From Nostoc mirabile CHAB5784 (GTDB taxonomy: Bacteria; Cyanobacteriota; Cyanobacteriia; Cyanobacteriales; Nostocaceae), in assembly GCF_020829645.1 (NCBI RefSeq), contig NZ_JAIVFS010000070.1:1-43638 (forward strand): DNA of 43,638 bases, given 5' to 3'. Shown here piece by piece: positions 26,361 to 34,385 of this stretch (position 1 is the first letter of the stretch; each line of letters opens with the position of its first letter). The position numbers were made by a program, and so were the translations under genes. The notes under the pieces were generated by a model. It did no database searches. It was not told where the DNA came from and saw only the letters and a program-made list of their open reading frames with translations.

Positions 26361-27548
26361 TTAGACTGCAATCATTCTCCGTTTTAAAGTCTGAGAAGCG
26401 GTAACAACTTCTTGTCTAGCCCATTGGTCTGCTGCAATAATGTCGTCAAGAGTTGGGGACGAGCAGTTGTGAACTTGGTAGCGATCGCACGCCTGTTCAA
26501 TCAAACACGGAATATCTAAAAACTGAATTCTTTTTGACAAGAATAAAGCTACAGCCTCTTCATTCGCAGCATTGAGTACTGCTGGCATACAACCTCCATC
26601 TCGACCAGCAGCATAAGCTAGTTGCATACAGGGATACTTTTTGTGGTCTGGTGCAAGAAAGGTCATCTCGCCCACCTTCACTAAATCTAACTGCTGCCAA
26701 GCGGTGTAAATTCGCTCTGGCCAAGACAAAGCGTACAGTAAGGGCAGGCGCATATCGGGCCAGCCTAGTTGCGCCAACACTGAGGTGTCTTGCAGTTCGA
26801 TCAGAGAATGGATAATGCTCTGGGGATGTATGACAATTTCAATATGGTCATAATCAATGCCAAAAAGCCAGTGAGCCTCGATGACCTCCAATCCCTTATT
26901 CATCAGAGTGGCGGAATCAACTGTAATTTTGCGACCCATTGACCAGTTAGGATGCTTCAAGGCATCAGCAACAGTGACTGTTGATAACTTATCAACAGAC
27001 CAATCCCGGAATGCTCCTCCAGAAGCAGTCAGCATCAAACGCCGCAGCCCTCCATCTGGTACTCCCTGCAAACACTGAAAAATCGCTGAATGCTCTGAAT
27101 CTGCGGGCAATAACTTTACACCATGCTTCTGTACTAGGGGGAGGACAACTGGCCCCCCTGCAATCAGTGTTTCCTTGTTTGCCAAAGCAATGTCTTTGCC
27201 TGCCTCAATTGCTGCAATTGTAGGTAATAGCCCTGCACAACCCACAATGCCAGTCACCACAATTTCAGTTTCGTAGTAACGAGCCACTTCAATGACTCCA
27301 GCTTCTCCTGCTAAAAGAATCGGTTGGGGATCTAACTCGGCGATCGCATTTTTTAACTCCAGCAACTTTTGTGTATTACCGATAGCTACAATCGCAGGTT
27401 GGAAATCACGAATTTGTTGAGCCAGCAATTCTACATTCTGTAGAGCTGCTAATCCCACAATCCGAAACTCATTCGGGTACTGGTTAACAATATCGAGAGT
27501 TTGGGTACCGATAGAGCCTGTTGAGCCAAGGAGAGATATTGCTTTCAT
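26361..27548 (-). CDS. dxr: 1-deoxy-D-xylulose 5-phosphate reductoisomerase
   Basis: The 395-residue enzyme has the NADPH-binding LLGSTGSIGTQTLD, ALANKETLIAGG, the metal-binding LPADSEHSAIFQCL, and GRKITVDSATLMNKGLE. It converts deoxyxylulose phosphate to methylerythritol phosphate, the committed MEP step and target of fosmidomycin. The ATG at 27548 starts right at the conserved core (MKAISLLGS); an upstream ATG at 27614 would add 22 non-conserved residues. Confidence 0.97.
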   Translation of the reverse strand: MKAISLLGSTGSIGTQTLDIVNQYPNEFRIVGLAALQNVELLAQQIRDFQPAIVAIGNTQKLLELKNAIAELDPQPILLAGEAGVIEVARYYETEIVVTGIVGCAGLLPTIAAIEAGKDIALANKETLIAGGPVVLPLVQKHGVKLLPADSEHSAIFQCLQGVPDGGLRRLMLTASGGAFRDWSVDKLSTVTVADALKHPNWSMGRKITVDSATLMNKGLEVIEAHWLFGIDYDHIEIVIHPQSIIHSLIELQDTSVLAQLGWPDMRLPLLYALSWPERIYTAWQQLDLVKVGEMTFLAPDHKKYPCMQLAYAAGRDGGCMPAVLNAANEEAVALFLSKRIQFLDIPCLIEQACDRYQVHNCSSPTLDDIIAADQWARQEVVTASQTLKRRMIAV

Positions 27549-27804
27549 AATAATAGGGTTCCCAATGCAATAATTGTTGTCTAGTTTTAATACCAATTCT
27601 CTGTCAATTTGCACTTCATAAAAACTATCTTTCTAGAATAGTACGTAAAGCTTATGAAGTTATTAAGTCTATATTTATTGAGAAAGGGTATAACCAACTT
27701 AAAACTTTTCTTGATTTTTGTAACCTGTTAGGATTATTTGATGGTTGCAGTTTAATATTTATTTCAGTTAACCTCCTTCCTATGAAAAATCAACTCAATA
27801 AATT

Positions 27805-28392
27805 CTAATATTTATAAACTGGCTGCTGTAAGAGGTAAACTTCTTGTAATATTTCAGCCAGTAATGCTTCTAACTTTCTGTATAACTGGTATTGATTTCC
27901 ATCATTAATTATGGTTATATCTGCCATAGCAATTGGGCCTCCTTTTTCAATCCTTTCAATTTCCATGAAATCTCTTTTCTCTGCTTCTGCAATTTTTAAA
28001 GGTCTTTCATGCCTAAACGTGAGCCGTTCATACCTAAGAGACTTAGGAGTGAAAATTGCTACAACGAGTAATTCACTTTTAAATTCTATTTTGAGAGTTT
28101 TATACTCGCTAAAACTATATAAACCATCAATCACAACTAATTGATGCTCTAACAGCGTTGATTTAATTATTGGTAAGGATAGTTTGGCACAGACATCCAT
28201 CCCATACTTTTGTCTAATTTCTTCTCTCACTATTTGTTCGTTTTGTGGGGTGATTGCTAAACCTCGTTTTTCAACTTCATTCATAATAATTTCCCCAAAA
28301 TGAATGATAGGAAAACCATTATTCTTAAGATACCCAGCTACCACGCTCTTTCCTGACCCTGGCATACCAACGATCGCAATGATTCTAACCAT
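27805..28392 (-). CDS. P-loop nucleotide kinase-like protein inside the MEP block
   Basis: The 195-residue protein has the Walker A GMPGSGKS at 9-16, VVIDGLYSFSEYKTL as a Walker B-like strand near 90, and an Arg-rich lid (LRYERLTFRHERPLKIAEAE). It belongs with adenylate/cytidylate/dephospho-CoA kinase-like NTPases such as the UPF0200-type proteins of archaea. A strong AAGGAGG precedes the ATG, and it lies only 32 bases after ispE, so it is co-transcribed. No substrate can be read directly. Since IspF releases CMP and IspD uses CTP, phosphorylation of CMP is an attractive guess; phosphorylation of an isoprenoid or CoA precursor is an alternative. Confidence 0.75.
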   Translation of the reverse strand: MVRIIAIVGMPGSGKSVVAGYLKNNGFPIIHFGEIIMNEVEKRGLAITPQNEQIVREEIRQKYGMDVCAKLSLPIIKSTLLEHQLVVIDGLYSFSEYKTLKIEFKSELLVVAIFTPKSLRYERLTFRHERPLKIAEAEKRDFMEIERIEKGGPIAMADITIINDGNQYQLYRKLEALLAEILQEVYLLQQPVYKY

Positions 28393-28424
28393 GTATCCTC
28401 CTTGAGAAAGTTAAAATTCAAAAC

Positions 28425-29375
28425 TTAGTTGTCAAAAGATAAGACACGAATACTGGAATTTGTAAATTGAGAAATCCACAGTTCTAAATCAGGGTCAGAA
28501 ATAGCAGCGCTTACAGCTTCAACAACTTGTTGTGCCTGAGCCTGCGATTTGGTTAAAGCAAACACGGTCGGGCCAGAACCTGACATTATTCCAGGGCATC
28601 CCAAGCGTTGGAATTCCTCTCGCAGTTGCTGCACCTGAGGATATGTTGGCAGTACTACTCGCTCTAGATCATTATGAAGCAACTGGTAAATTTGCATCTG
28701 ATTTTGGCGGGCAATTGCAGACACGATTTGTCCTGAGTATGCTCGTTGGTCAGGATGTCCTGTCATAGAAGAATTTGACACGTTGGAGTGCAAGTGTTGA
28801 TGACGATACGTCTGGTAAGCCCAAGCTGTTGAAACCGAAAGACTGCGGTACTTTGCTAATACCACATAAAAATTATCTATTGCTGGTAAAGGAGTAAGGT
28901 ACTCGCCCCGTCCTGTTGCCAGTGTTGTACCACCAACAATACAGAAGGGTACATCCGATCCAAGTAAAGACCCCAGATATTGTAATTGTTTGTGATTGAG
29001 TCCTAATTCCCACATCAAATTTAGCCCAACCAAAACCGCAGCAGCATTTGTAGAACCTCCAGCCAGTCCCGCTCCAACGGGAATCCGCTTGTGAATTGTA
29101 ATATCGACACCACCATATTTGACAAAAGCGTGCGGAAAGTGCTCTGCCATGACAGCTACCGCTTTATAAGCAAGGTTACGATGGTCTTGAGGTACTTCTG
29201 GATGGTTGCAATACACCTGGATAGTATTAGTTTCAGTTGATCGCAGGTCAATTTGATCTGCCAAGTCGATACTTTGGAGTACCATTAACAGATCATGGTA
29301 GCCATCCGGGCGATCGCGAATGATCTCCAAATACAAATTGATTTTTGCTGAAGCAAGTAAGGAGTAAGAGCGCAT
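28425..29375 (-). CDS. ispE: 4-diphosphocytidyl-2-C-methyl-D-erythritol kinase
   Basis: The 316-residue GHMP kinase has SYSLLASAKINLYLEI with the Lys/Asn active-site pair, RPDGYHDL, the phosphate loop PVGAGLAGGSTNAAA, and MSGSGPTVFAL. It phosphorylates CDP-methylerythritol at C2. The ATG at 29375 begins the conserved region; a distal ATG at 29462 adds 29 residues unlike the family. Confidence 0.96.
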   Translation of the reverse strand: MRSYSLLASAKINLYLEIIRDRPDGYHDLLMVLQSIDLADQIDLRSTETNTIQVYCNHPEVPQDHRNLAYKAVAVMAEHFPHAFVKYGGVDITIHKRIPVGAGLAGGSTNAAAVLVGLNLMWELGLNHKQLQYLGSLLGSDVPFCIVGGTTLATGRGEYLTPLPAIDNFYVVLAKYRSLSVSTAWAYQTYRHQHLHSNVSNSSMTGHPDQRAYSGQIVSAIARQNQMQIYQLLHNDLERVVLPTYPQVQQLREEFQRLGCPGIMSGSGPTVFALTKSQAQAQQVVEAVSAAISDPDLELWISQFTNSSIRVLSFDN

Positions 29376-29510
29376 ATATTTTTCTACTAAGGTTGTAGTT
29401 GATATGGTGGTATTGTTAGTGAGTAGAGAGTTAGTGCAGTAGACAGGTAACCTATAGACCACACAGACCTTTTTGGAATGTGACCCTTTCTTACAGTTAA
29501 GAAAGTTCGA

Positions 29511-30728
29511 CTAGTTTAAAACACAGTTCATAGCGGCTTTGATGGCAAAAATCTTCTCAATAACATCAGAAACCACTTTATCTGGTGTCGAAGCTCCAGA
29601 AGTAATTCCTACAACAATTAGACCTGAAGGTAACCAATCTTCAAATACTTCAATGTCTTGATGCAACTTTTTATGTTGGATGCGGTTACCTGGCCCCAAG
29701 CGCTCTGCACTATCAATGTGGTACGAAGGAATCCCGCGTTCAGTAGAGATTTCGCAAAGGTGAGTCGTGTTAGAAGAGTTAAAACCGCCAACAACTACCA
29801 TCAGATCCAACTTGTCTTCTACAAGCTTAAACATTGCATCCTGACGTTCTTGGGTAGCATCACAGATGGTGTTGAAGCTGAGAAAATGGTCATTGATATT
29901 GGCTGGGCCGTACTTACGCATAAGCGTCCGCTCAAACAACTTACCAATCTGCTCGGTTTCTCCCTTGAGCATGGTAGTCTGATTGGCGATACCCACCCAT
30001 TCTAAGTCGGTATCGGGATCGAATCCAGGAGAATAAGCTTTGGCAAATTTGCCTAAAAATTCTTCACGGTTTTCACCATGAAGGATATAGTTGCAGACAT
30101 ACTCTGCTTGTTGCAGGTTTAGGACAACAAGGTACTTATCTGCGTAGGAACTGGTTGCAATTGTTTCTTCATGATTGTACTTACCATGAATAATTGAAGT
30201 GTAGTTACGTTTTTTGTGCTTCTCAACGCTATTCCACACTTTAGATACCCAAGGGCAAGTCGTATCCATAATTTTGCAGCCTTTTTGATTTAACAGCTGC
30301 ATCTCTTCAATACTAGCACCAAAAGCAGGTAGAATCACAACATCTTCCGTACCAACAACAGAAAAATCCTTCTTTCCCTCTTCGTTGACTGGAATAAATT
30401 CAATTTGCATTTCCCTTAAGTTTTGATTGACAGAGGGGTTGTGAATGATTTCGTTGGTAATCCAAATACGCTCGGTGGGAAATTGCTGATGTGTCTCATA
30501 AGCCAGAGCGATCGCTCGTTCTACTCCCCAGCAAAATCCAAACGCTTCTGCTAGCTTAATTGTGACATTACCTTTTTGCAATGTGTAGTCGTTCTCCCGT
30601 ATCTGCTGAATTAAGCTGCTTTGATACTCAGAGTATAGCATCTTGTTGACTTCTGTTTGATGCCCAAATCCCTTACGATAGTAACGTTCGGAACTATGGA
30701 GCAATCGCTTAAATGCTTTTGTATTCAT
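29511..30728 (-). CDS. ispH: 4-hydroxy-3-methylbut-2-enyl diphosphate reductase
   Basis: The 405-residue iron-sulfur enzyme has the three cluster cysteines in GFCWGVERA, DTTCPWV and TICDATQERQ, and GGFNSSNTTHL. The length of about 400 with an N-terminal extension is the cyanobacterial/plastid form, electron-fed by ferredoxin. It yields IPP and DMAPP, so no separate isomerase is strictly needed. AGGAG lies before the ATG. A 24-codon relic of a second ispH copy lies at 32833-32904. Confidence 0.97.
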   Translation of the reverse strand: MNTKAFKRLLHSSERYYRKGFGHQTEVNKMLYSEYQSSLIQQIRENDYTLQKGNVTIKLAEAFGFCWGVERAIALAYETHQQFPTERIWITNEIIHNPSVNQNLREMQIEFIPVNEEGKKDFSVVGTEDVVILPAFGASIEEMQLLNQKGCKIMDTTCPWVSKVWNSVEKHKKRNYTSIIHGKYNHEETIATSSYADKYLVVLNLQQAEYVCNYILHGENREEFLGKFAKAYSPGFDPDTDLEWVGIANQTTMLKGETEQIGKLFERTLMRKYGPANINDHFLSFNTICDATQERQDAMFKLVEDKLDLMVVVGGFNSSNTTHLCEISTERGIPSYHIDSAERLGPGNRIQHKKLHQDIEVFEDWLPSGLIVVGITSGASTPDKVVSDVIEKIFAIKAAMNCVLN

Positions 30729-30762
30729 CTTTCACTCCTGTTGTCATAATAAATACAGTTTA

Positions 30763-30791
30763 GTTATCAGTGAACAGTGATAATTGATAAC
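30763..30791. repeat. Small hairpin in the crtE-ispH spacer
   Basis: GTTATCA (30763-30769) and TGATAAC (30785-30791) flank GTGAACAGTGATAAT. The string TTAGTTATCAGTGAACAGT is also seen in part near 4290 (CAGTTATTAGTGAACAGTTA). It is probably a dispersed cyanobacterial repeat rather than a regulator. Confidence 0.4.
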
Positions 30792-30808
30792 TGTTTACTG
30801 ATTACTGG

Positions 30809-31834
30809 CTAGTGAGTTCTAGCTGTGATGTAGTCAGCGATCGCCATCAGAGGGATAGCTTTCTGTCCAAAAGGAGCGAGTTCAGCCTTAGCTTCCTCGA
30901 CTAACTTTTTCGCCTGATATCTAGATTCCTCAATGCCTAATAAACTGGGGTAAGTTACTTTTTGTGCCTGTAAATCTTTGCCTGCGGTTTTACCTAGTTG
31001 TTCCGCAGTTGCTGTGATGTCCAGTACATCATCAATAATCTGGAAGGCTAGACCAATATTGTAAGCATAACGAGAAAGCCGTTGCAAAACCTCTGCATTA
31101 GCTCCCATCAAGAGTGCCCCTGTAACAACAGAAGCTTCCAACAAAGCCCCAGTTTTATGAGTATGAATAAAGTTGAGAGTTTCTAGATTAATATTTTTCA
31201 ATCCCTCCGATTCTAAGTCAACAACTTGACCGCCTACTAAACCCGTTGCTGCAACCGCATGACTTAACTTTGCAACTACCTTCAACAACTGCTCAGATAG
31301 TACTCCTTTTGTCTGAACTAGAATAAACTCGAAGGCGTAGGCTAAAAGTCCATCACCAGCGAGAATAGCAATGTCTTCACCATAAACCTTATGGTTTGTC
31401 AGTTTACCTCGCCGATAATCATCATTATCCATAGCAGGCAAATCATCATGAATTAAAGACATAGTGTGAAGCATTTCTAGTGCACAAGCAGTAGGCATCG
31501 CCATCTTTACCGTACCTCCAGATAATTCACAACTAGCAAGGCACAGAATCGGCCGCAGGCGTTTTCCCCCAGCCAGCAGGGAATACCGCATAGCCTCATA
31601 AATTTTTTCCGGATAAACTACAGCGATTGAGCACTCAAGCGCTCCCTCAACTAAGGTTTGTCGTTCTGATAAATAGGTTGACAGATTAAAGGTAGTTTCT
31701 TCTGGAGTTTTGTCAACTTCAAGCAGTTGTAATGATTTATTCTTGGTGTCCGCTACCTTGATTTCATGACTAGATAGTTGGCTTTGGTTATGTGCAGAGT
31801 CTTGAAACGAAAATTCAAAAACTTTAGTATTCAT
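30809..31834 (-). CDS. crtE: Geranylgeranyl (polyprenyl) diphosphate synthase
   Basis: The 341-residue trans-prenyl synthase has GGKRLRP, the first Asp-rich motif in HTMSLIHDDLPAMDNDD, GLVGGQVVDLESEG and the second motif QIIDDVLD followed by GKTAGKDL. The residues before the first motif match cyanobacterial CrtE enzymes, which make C20 GGPP from IPP and allylic primers. About 45 unconserved N-terminal residues precede the fold. GAGGAGA precedes the ATG. Lying between ispH and the membrane terpene cyclase, it most likely supplies the cyclase pathway rather than carotenoids. A shorter C15 product cannot be excluded by sequence alone. Confidence 0.92.
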   Translation of the reverse strand: MNTKVFEFSFQDSAHNQSQLSSHEIKVADTKNKSLQLLEVDKTPEETTFNLSTYLSERQTLVEGALECSIAVVYPEKIYEAMRYSLLAGGKRLRPILCLASCELSGGTVKMAMPTACALEMLHTMSLIHDDLPAMDNDDYRRGKLTNHKVYGEDIAILAGDGLLAYAFEFILVQTKGVLSEQLLKVVAKLSHAVAATGLVGGQVVDLESEGLKNINLETLNFIHTHKTGALLEASVVTGALLMGANAEVLQRLSRYAYNIGLAFQIIDDVLDITATAEQLGKTAGKDLQAQKVTYPSLLGIEESRYQAKKLVEEAKAELAPFGQKAIPLMAIADYITARTH

Positions 31835-31936
31835 TTAACATCTCTCCTCAATATTATGACACTACATTTCATTCATTTAGCCGTTTATTTTTCTCCAACA
31901 TCGGATAAATTCAGTTTAAGGTGTTAGGCAAGTAAA

Positions 31937-32644
31937 TTAAAACCTTGCCCAAGGATTAATGTTTTTCCTCGTACATTTTAGATAAAAAAGTATGATGTAC
32001 AATAGATCGAATATCAAAATAATTGCATATAAAGTTTTGATGAGTAGCGTTGTGGGATAGGTGTGCTCTAAAATAATTTCTGTCATTAGTGTTTGAAAGC
32101 TTAAGGTTTTATCAATATCACCAGGAGCATCAAAACATGAGCCTAAAAATGCAAACATTGTAGCAATTAACTTGTAAATTCCGATGTAGATGGACTGCCC
32201 AGCTATGTCATTGCGTCGAAGAAGCATATATACATAAAGAATTGAAATCATACAGTTTATTCCAAAACCTGTATAAACTCCCTTCATATCATTAAATTCC
32301 GAAGCAATTCCCAAAATAATAGAAAAAGAAATAGCTATACAAGCTAAAAAAACTAACCCAAAATTCTTCCTTTTTATGGGAGATGGAAAATCTTTGTATC
32401 CATAGAGGAAGCATTGCCAAACAATTGGAATATCGAAGGTAAACCAGGCGATACTAGCGTATAGTAAAGCGTTACTAGGTGGTATATAAACAAATGAATA
32501 AATAGCTTCCCATGAAATATTTGCACTAAGAGCCACCATAGGCATACCTAATGAACGGTCTTTGAAACCTCGCCAAATAATGGCCACATATGTAAATACC
32601 CATGCAACATCACAAACAGAATTCAAAGTCGCGCCTGTACTCAT
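31937..32644 (-). CDS. Pyr4/PaxB-type integral-membrane terpene cyclase
   Basis: The 235-residue protein has about seven hydrophobic helices and no signal peptide. Two family landmarks are in place: Glu46 in ALSANISWEAIYSF (fungal Pyr4 has the catalytic Glu in a similar WE-Y helix) and Asp213 in the last helix (IILIFDLLYIILF), matching the second essential acid. The family cyclises prenylated substrates, often after epoxidation, to form meroterpenoids and indole diterpenes in fungi; relatively few bacterial members are known. A GAGGT lies 7 bases before the ATG. It sits between crtE and ispG, which fits a terpenoid-cyclising role. Assignment is from topology and motifs, not from alignment. 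Confidence 0.75.
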   Translation of the reverse strand: MSTGATLNSVCDVAWVFTYVAIIWRGFKDRSLGMPMVALSANISWEAIYSFVYIPPSNALLYASIAWFTFDIPIVWQCFLYGYKDFPSPIKRKNFGLVFLACIAISFSIILGIASEFNDMKGVYTGFGINCMISILYVYMLLRRNDIAGQSIYIGIYKLIATMFAFLGSCFDAPGDIDKTLSFQTLMTEIILEHTYPTTLLIKTLYAIILIFDLLYIILFYLKCTRKNINPWARF

Positions 32645-32832
32645 AAGTCATACCTCATTTAATAAATAACAGATACTAAAACTTTAACAAGTGTATATGC
32701 CTTAATCAGAAGTTATCCCAAAATTGAAGAATATTCTAGAAAAATATCAAGCCGCATATCTAATTTGATAAAACTAATTATTATTTTAGTTTCCCTTCAA
32801 AAACAATAATTAACCTGATAGTTTGCAGTTGA

Positions 32833-32904
32833 TTAAAACCAAGTCGTATTAGAAGAGTTAAAGCCGTCAATGATGAATATCAAGCCCAGCTTTAGTTCAC
32901 AAAG
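32833..32904 (-). pseudogene. Relic of a second ispH gene
   Basis: Read on the minus strand from 32904 this gives LCELKLGLIFIIDGFNSSNT then TWF and a stop. It aligns with LVEDKLDLMVVVGGFNSSNT then THL in the intact ispH of this window, with about 14 of 23 residues equal. The DNA match is clearest over CTTTAACTCTTCTAAYACGACT. The 375-base spacer between the membrane cyclase and ispG is otherwise empty. This small decayed fragment shows that a second ispH copy, or a duplicated segment of it, once stood here. Confidence 0.65.
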
Positions 32905-33019
32905 TTGAACACAGTTTCTTAATATTACTTTCTGAAACTGAGAAAGTGTTAATTCAAATTGATGGAGCTAGATTCCTCTTCTAACTACGACTGGCTACAT
33001 ATCCAATTTTCAGCCTAGT

Positions 33020-34243
33020 TTAAGGATTTACCCAGCGATCGTCTGCCTTAATTAGGTTAATCAATTCTTCGACACCCTGAGACTCGGGAACCTTTTTAAT
33101 TTCTTCTTTGCCACGATACAAAGAGATATAACCAGGCTGTTTACCAACATAACCGTAGTCAGCATCTGCCATTTCTCCAGGGCCATTGACAATGCAACCC
33201 ATGACTGCGATATCTAGACCAGTAAGATGTTTGGTTGCTTCTCGCACTTTGTGCAGCACTTCTTCTAGGTTAAACAAAGTACGACCACAAGAAGGGCAAG
33301 CAACATACTCCACCATCGTTTTCCTTAAACCCAGTGCTTGCAAAATGCTGTAGCACACGGGAATTTCTTTCTCTGGAGCTTCTGTAAGCGATACCCGAAT
33401 CGTATCCCCAATCCCATCAGCTAAAAGTGTGCCAATTCCAGCAGTGGATTTGATACGTCCGTATTCTCCATCACCAGCTTCTGTCACCCCCAAATGTAGG
33501 GGATAATCCATACCTAGCTCATTCATTCGCTGTACCATCAGCCGATAAGCGGTTAACATCACTGGCACTCGTGACGCCTTGAGAGATATAACAAGGTTGC
33601 GAAAGTCTAGAGATTCACAAATGCGAATAAACTCTAGTGCAGACTCTACCATACCTTCTGGAGTATCACCATAGGTAAACAGCATCCGTTCAGCAAGGGA
33701 ACCATGATTGACGCCAATCCGCATTGCTTTGCCTTGATCGCGTAGAGAAACCACAAGGGGTTCTAGGGTTTCACGGATCTTCTCGCCAATGTCGTCAAAT
33801 TCGGCGTGGGTATATTCGGTTCTGTTAGGTTTTGGCTTTTCAAATACGTACAAACCAGGATTAATTCGTACTTTCTCAACATACTTTGCTACTTCCAAGG
33901 CAATCTTCATGCCATTATGGTGTACATCAGCCGCCAAGGGTACAGCAAGGTAGGTTTCGACTAATTTCTGTTTAATTTCACTTAAGGCTTTGGCGTGAGC
34001 CAGACTAGGCACGGTGACACGGACAATCTCACAGCCAATTTTGTGAAGGCGAATAATGGCAGCTACTGAACCTTCTACATCTAAAGTGTCTTCATTAATC
34101 ATGGACTGCACCACTACAGGGTGACCACCGCCAATGATGACATGACCAACACGAACGGGACGTGTTTTACGACGGACAATGGTGGTCTCAGAAAGTGGGC
34201 GGGAAGAGGTATTGACAATAGTTGGAGATGGAATAGTGAACAT
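33020..34243 (-). CDS. ispG: 4-hydroxy-3-methylbut-2-enyl diphosphate synthase
   Basis: The 407-residue TIM-barrel/iron-sulfur enzyme has VRVGHVIIGGGHPVVVQSM at the start of the core, RINPG, and the C-terminal cluster ligands in YVACPSCGRTLFNL and GCIVNGPGEMADADYGYVG. It converts the MEP cyclodiphosphate to HMBPP using ferredoxin in cyanobacteria. The ATG at 34243 has AGGGG upstream and gives the usual cyanobacterial length; an ATG at 34348 would add 35 unrelated residues. Confidence 0.97.
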   Translation of the reverse strand: MFTIPSPTIVNTSSRPLSETTIVRRKTRPVRVGHVIIGGGHPVVVQSMINEDTLDVEGSVAAIIRLHKIGCEIVRVTVPSLAHAKALSEIKQKLVETYLAVPLAADVHHNGMKIALEVAKYVEKVRINPGLYVFEKPKPNRTEYTHAEFDDIGEKIRETLEPLVVSLRDQGKAMRIGVNHGSLAERMLFTYGDTPEGMVESALEFIRICESLDFRNLVISLKASRVPVMLTAYRLMVQRMNELGMDYPLHLGVTEAGDGEYGRIKSTAGIGTLLADGIGDTIRVSLTEAPEKEIPVCYSILQALGLRKTMVEYVACPSCGRTLFNLEEVLHKVREATKHLTGLDIAVMGCIVNGPGEMADADYGYVGKQPGYISLYRGKEEIKKVPESQGVEELINLIKADDRWVNP

Positions 34244-34385
34244 AGATTTTTGCCCCTGGATGTCAAAGTTTAGCTTCAAGTTCAACACTTCAAAAGAAAC
34301 TAGTACAAGTCGGCGGAATTTAGAATTTTTATACCGCAAGCGTTTCATTGATTTGCAATAAGTGGTTTATTTACGCCGTGCTGTA

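Noticed and set aside
29658..30005. Open frame of 115 codons on the plus strand within ispH
   Set aside because: It is antisense to conserved ispH sequence, including the GGFNSSNTT region, and has no independent support.
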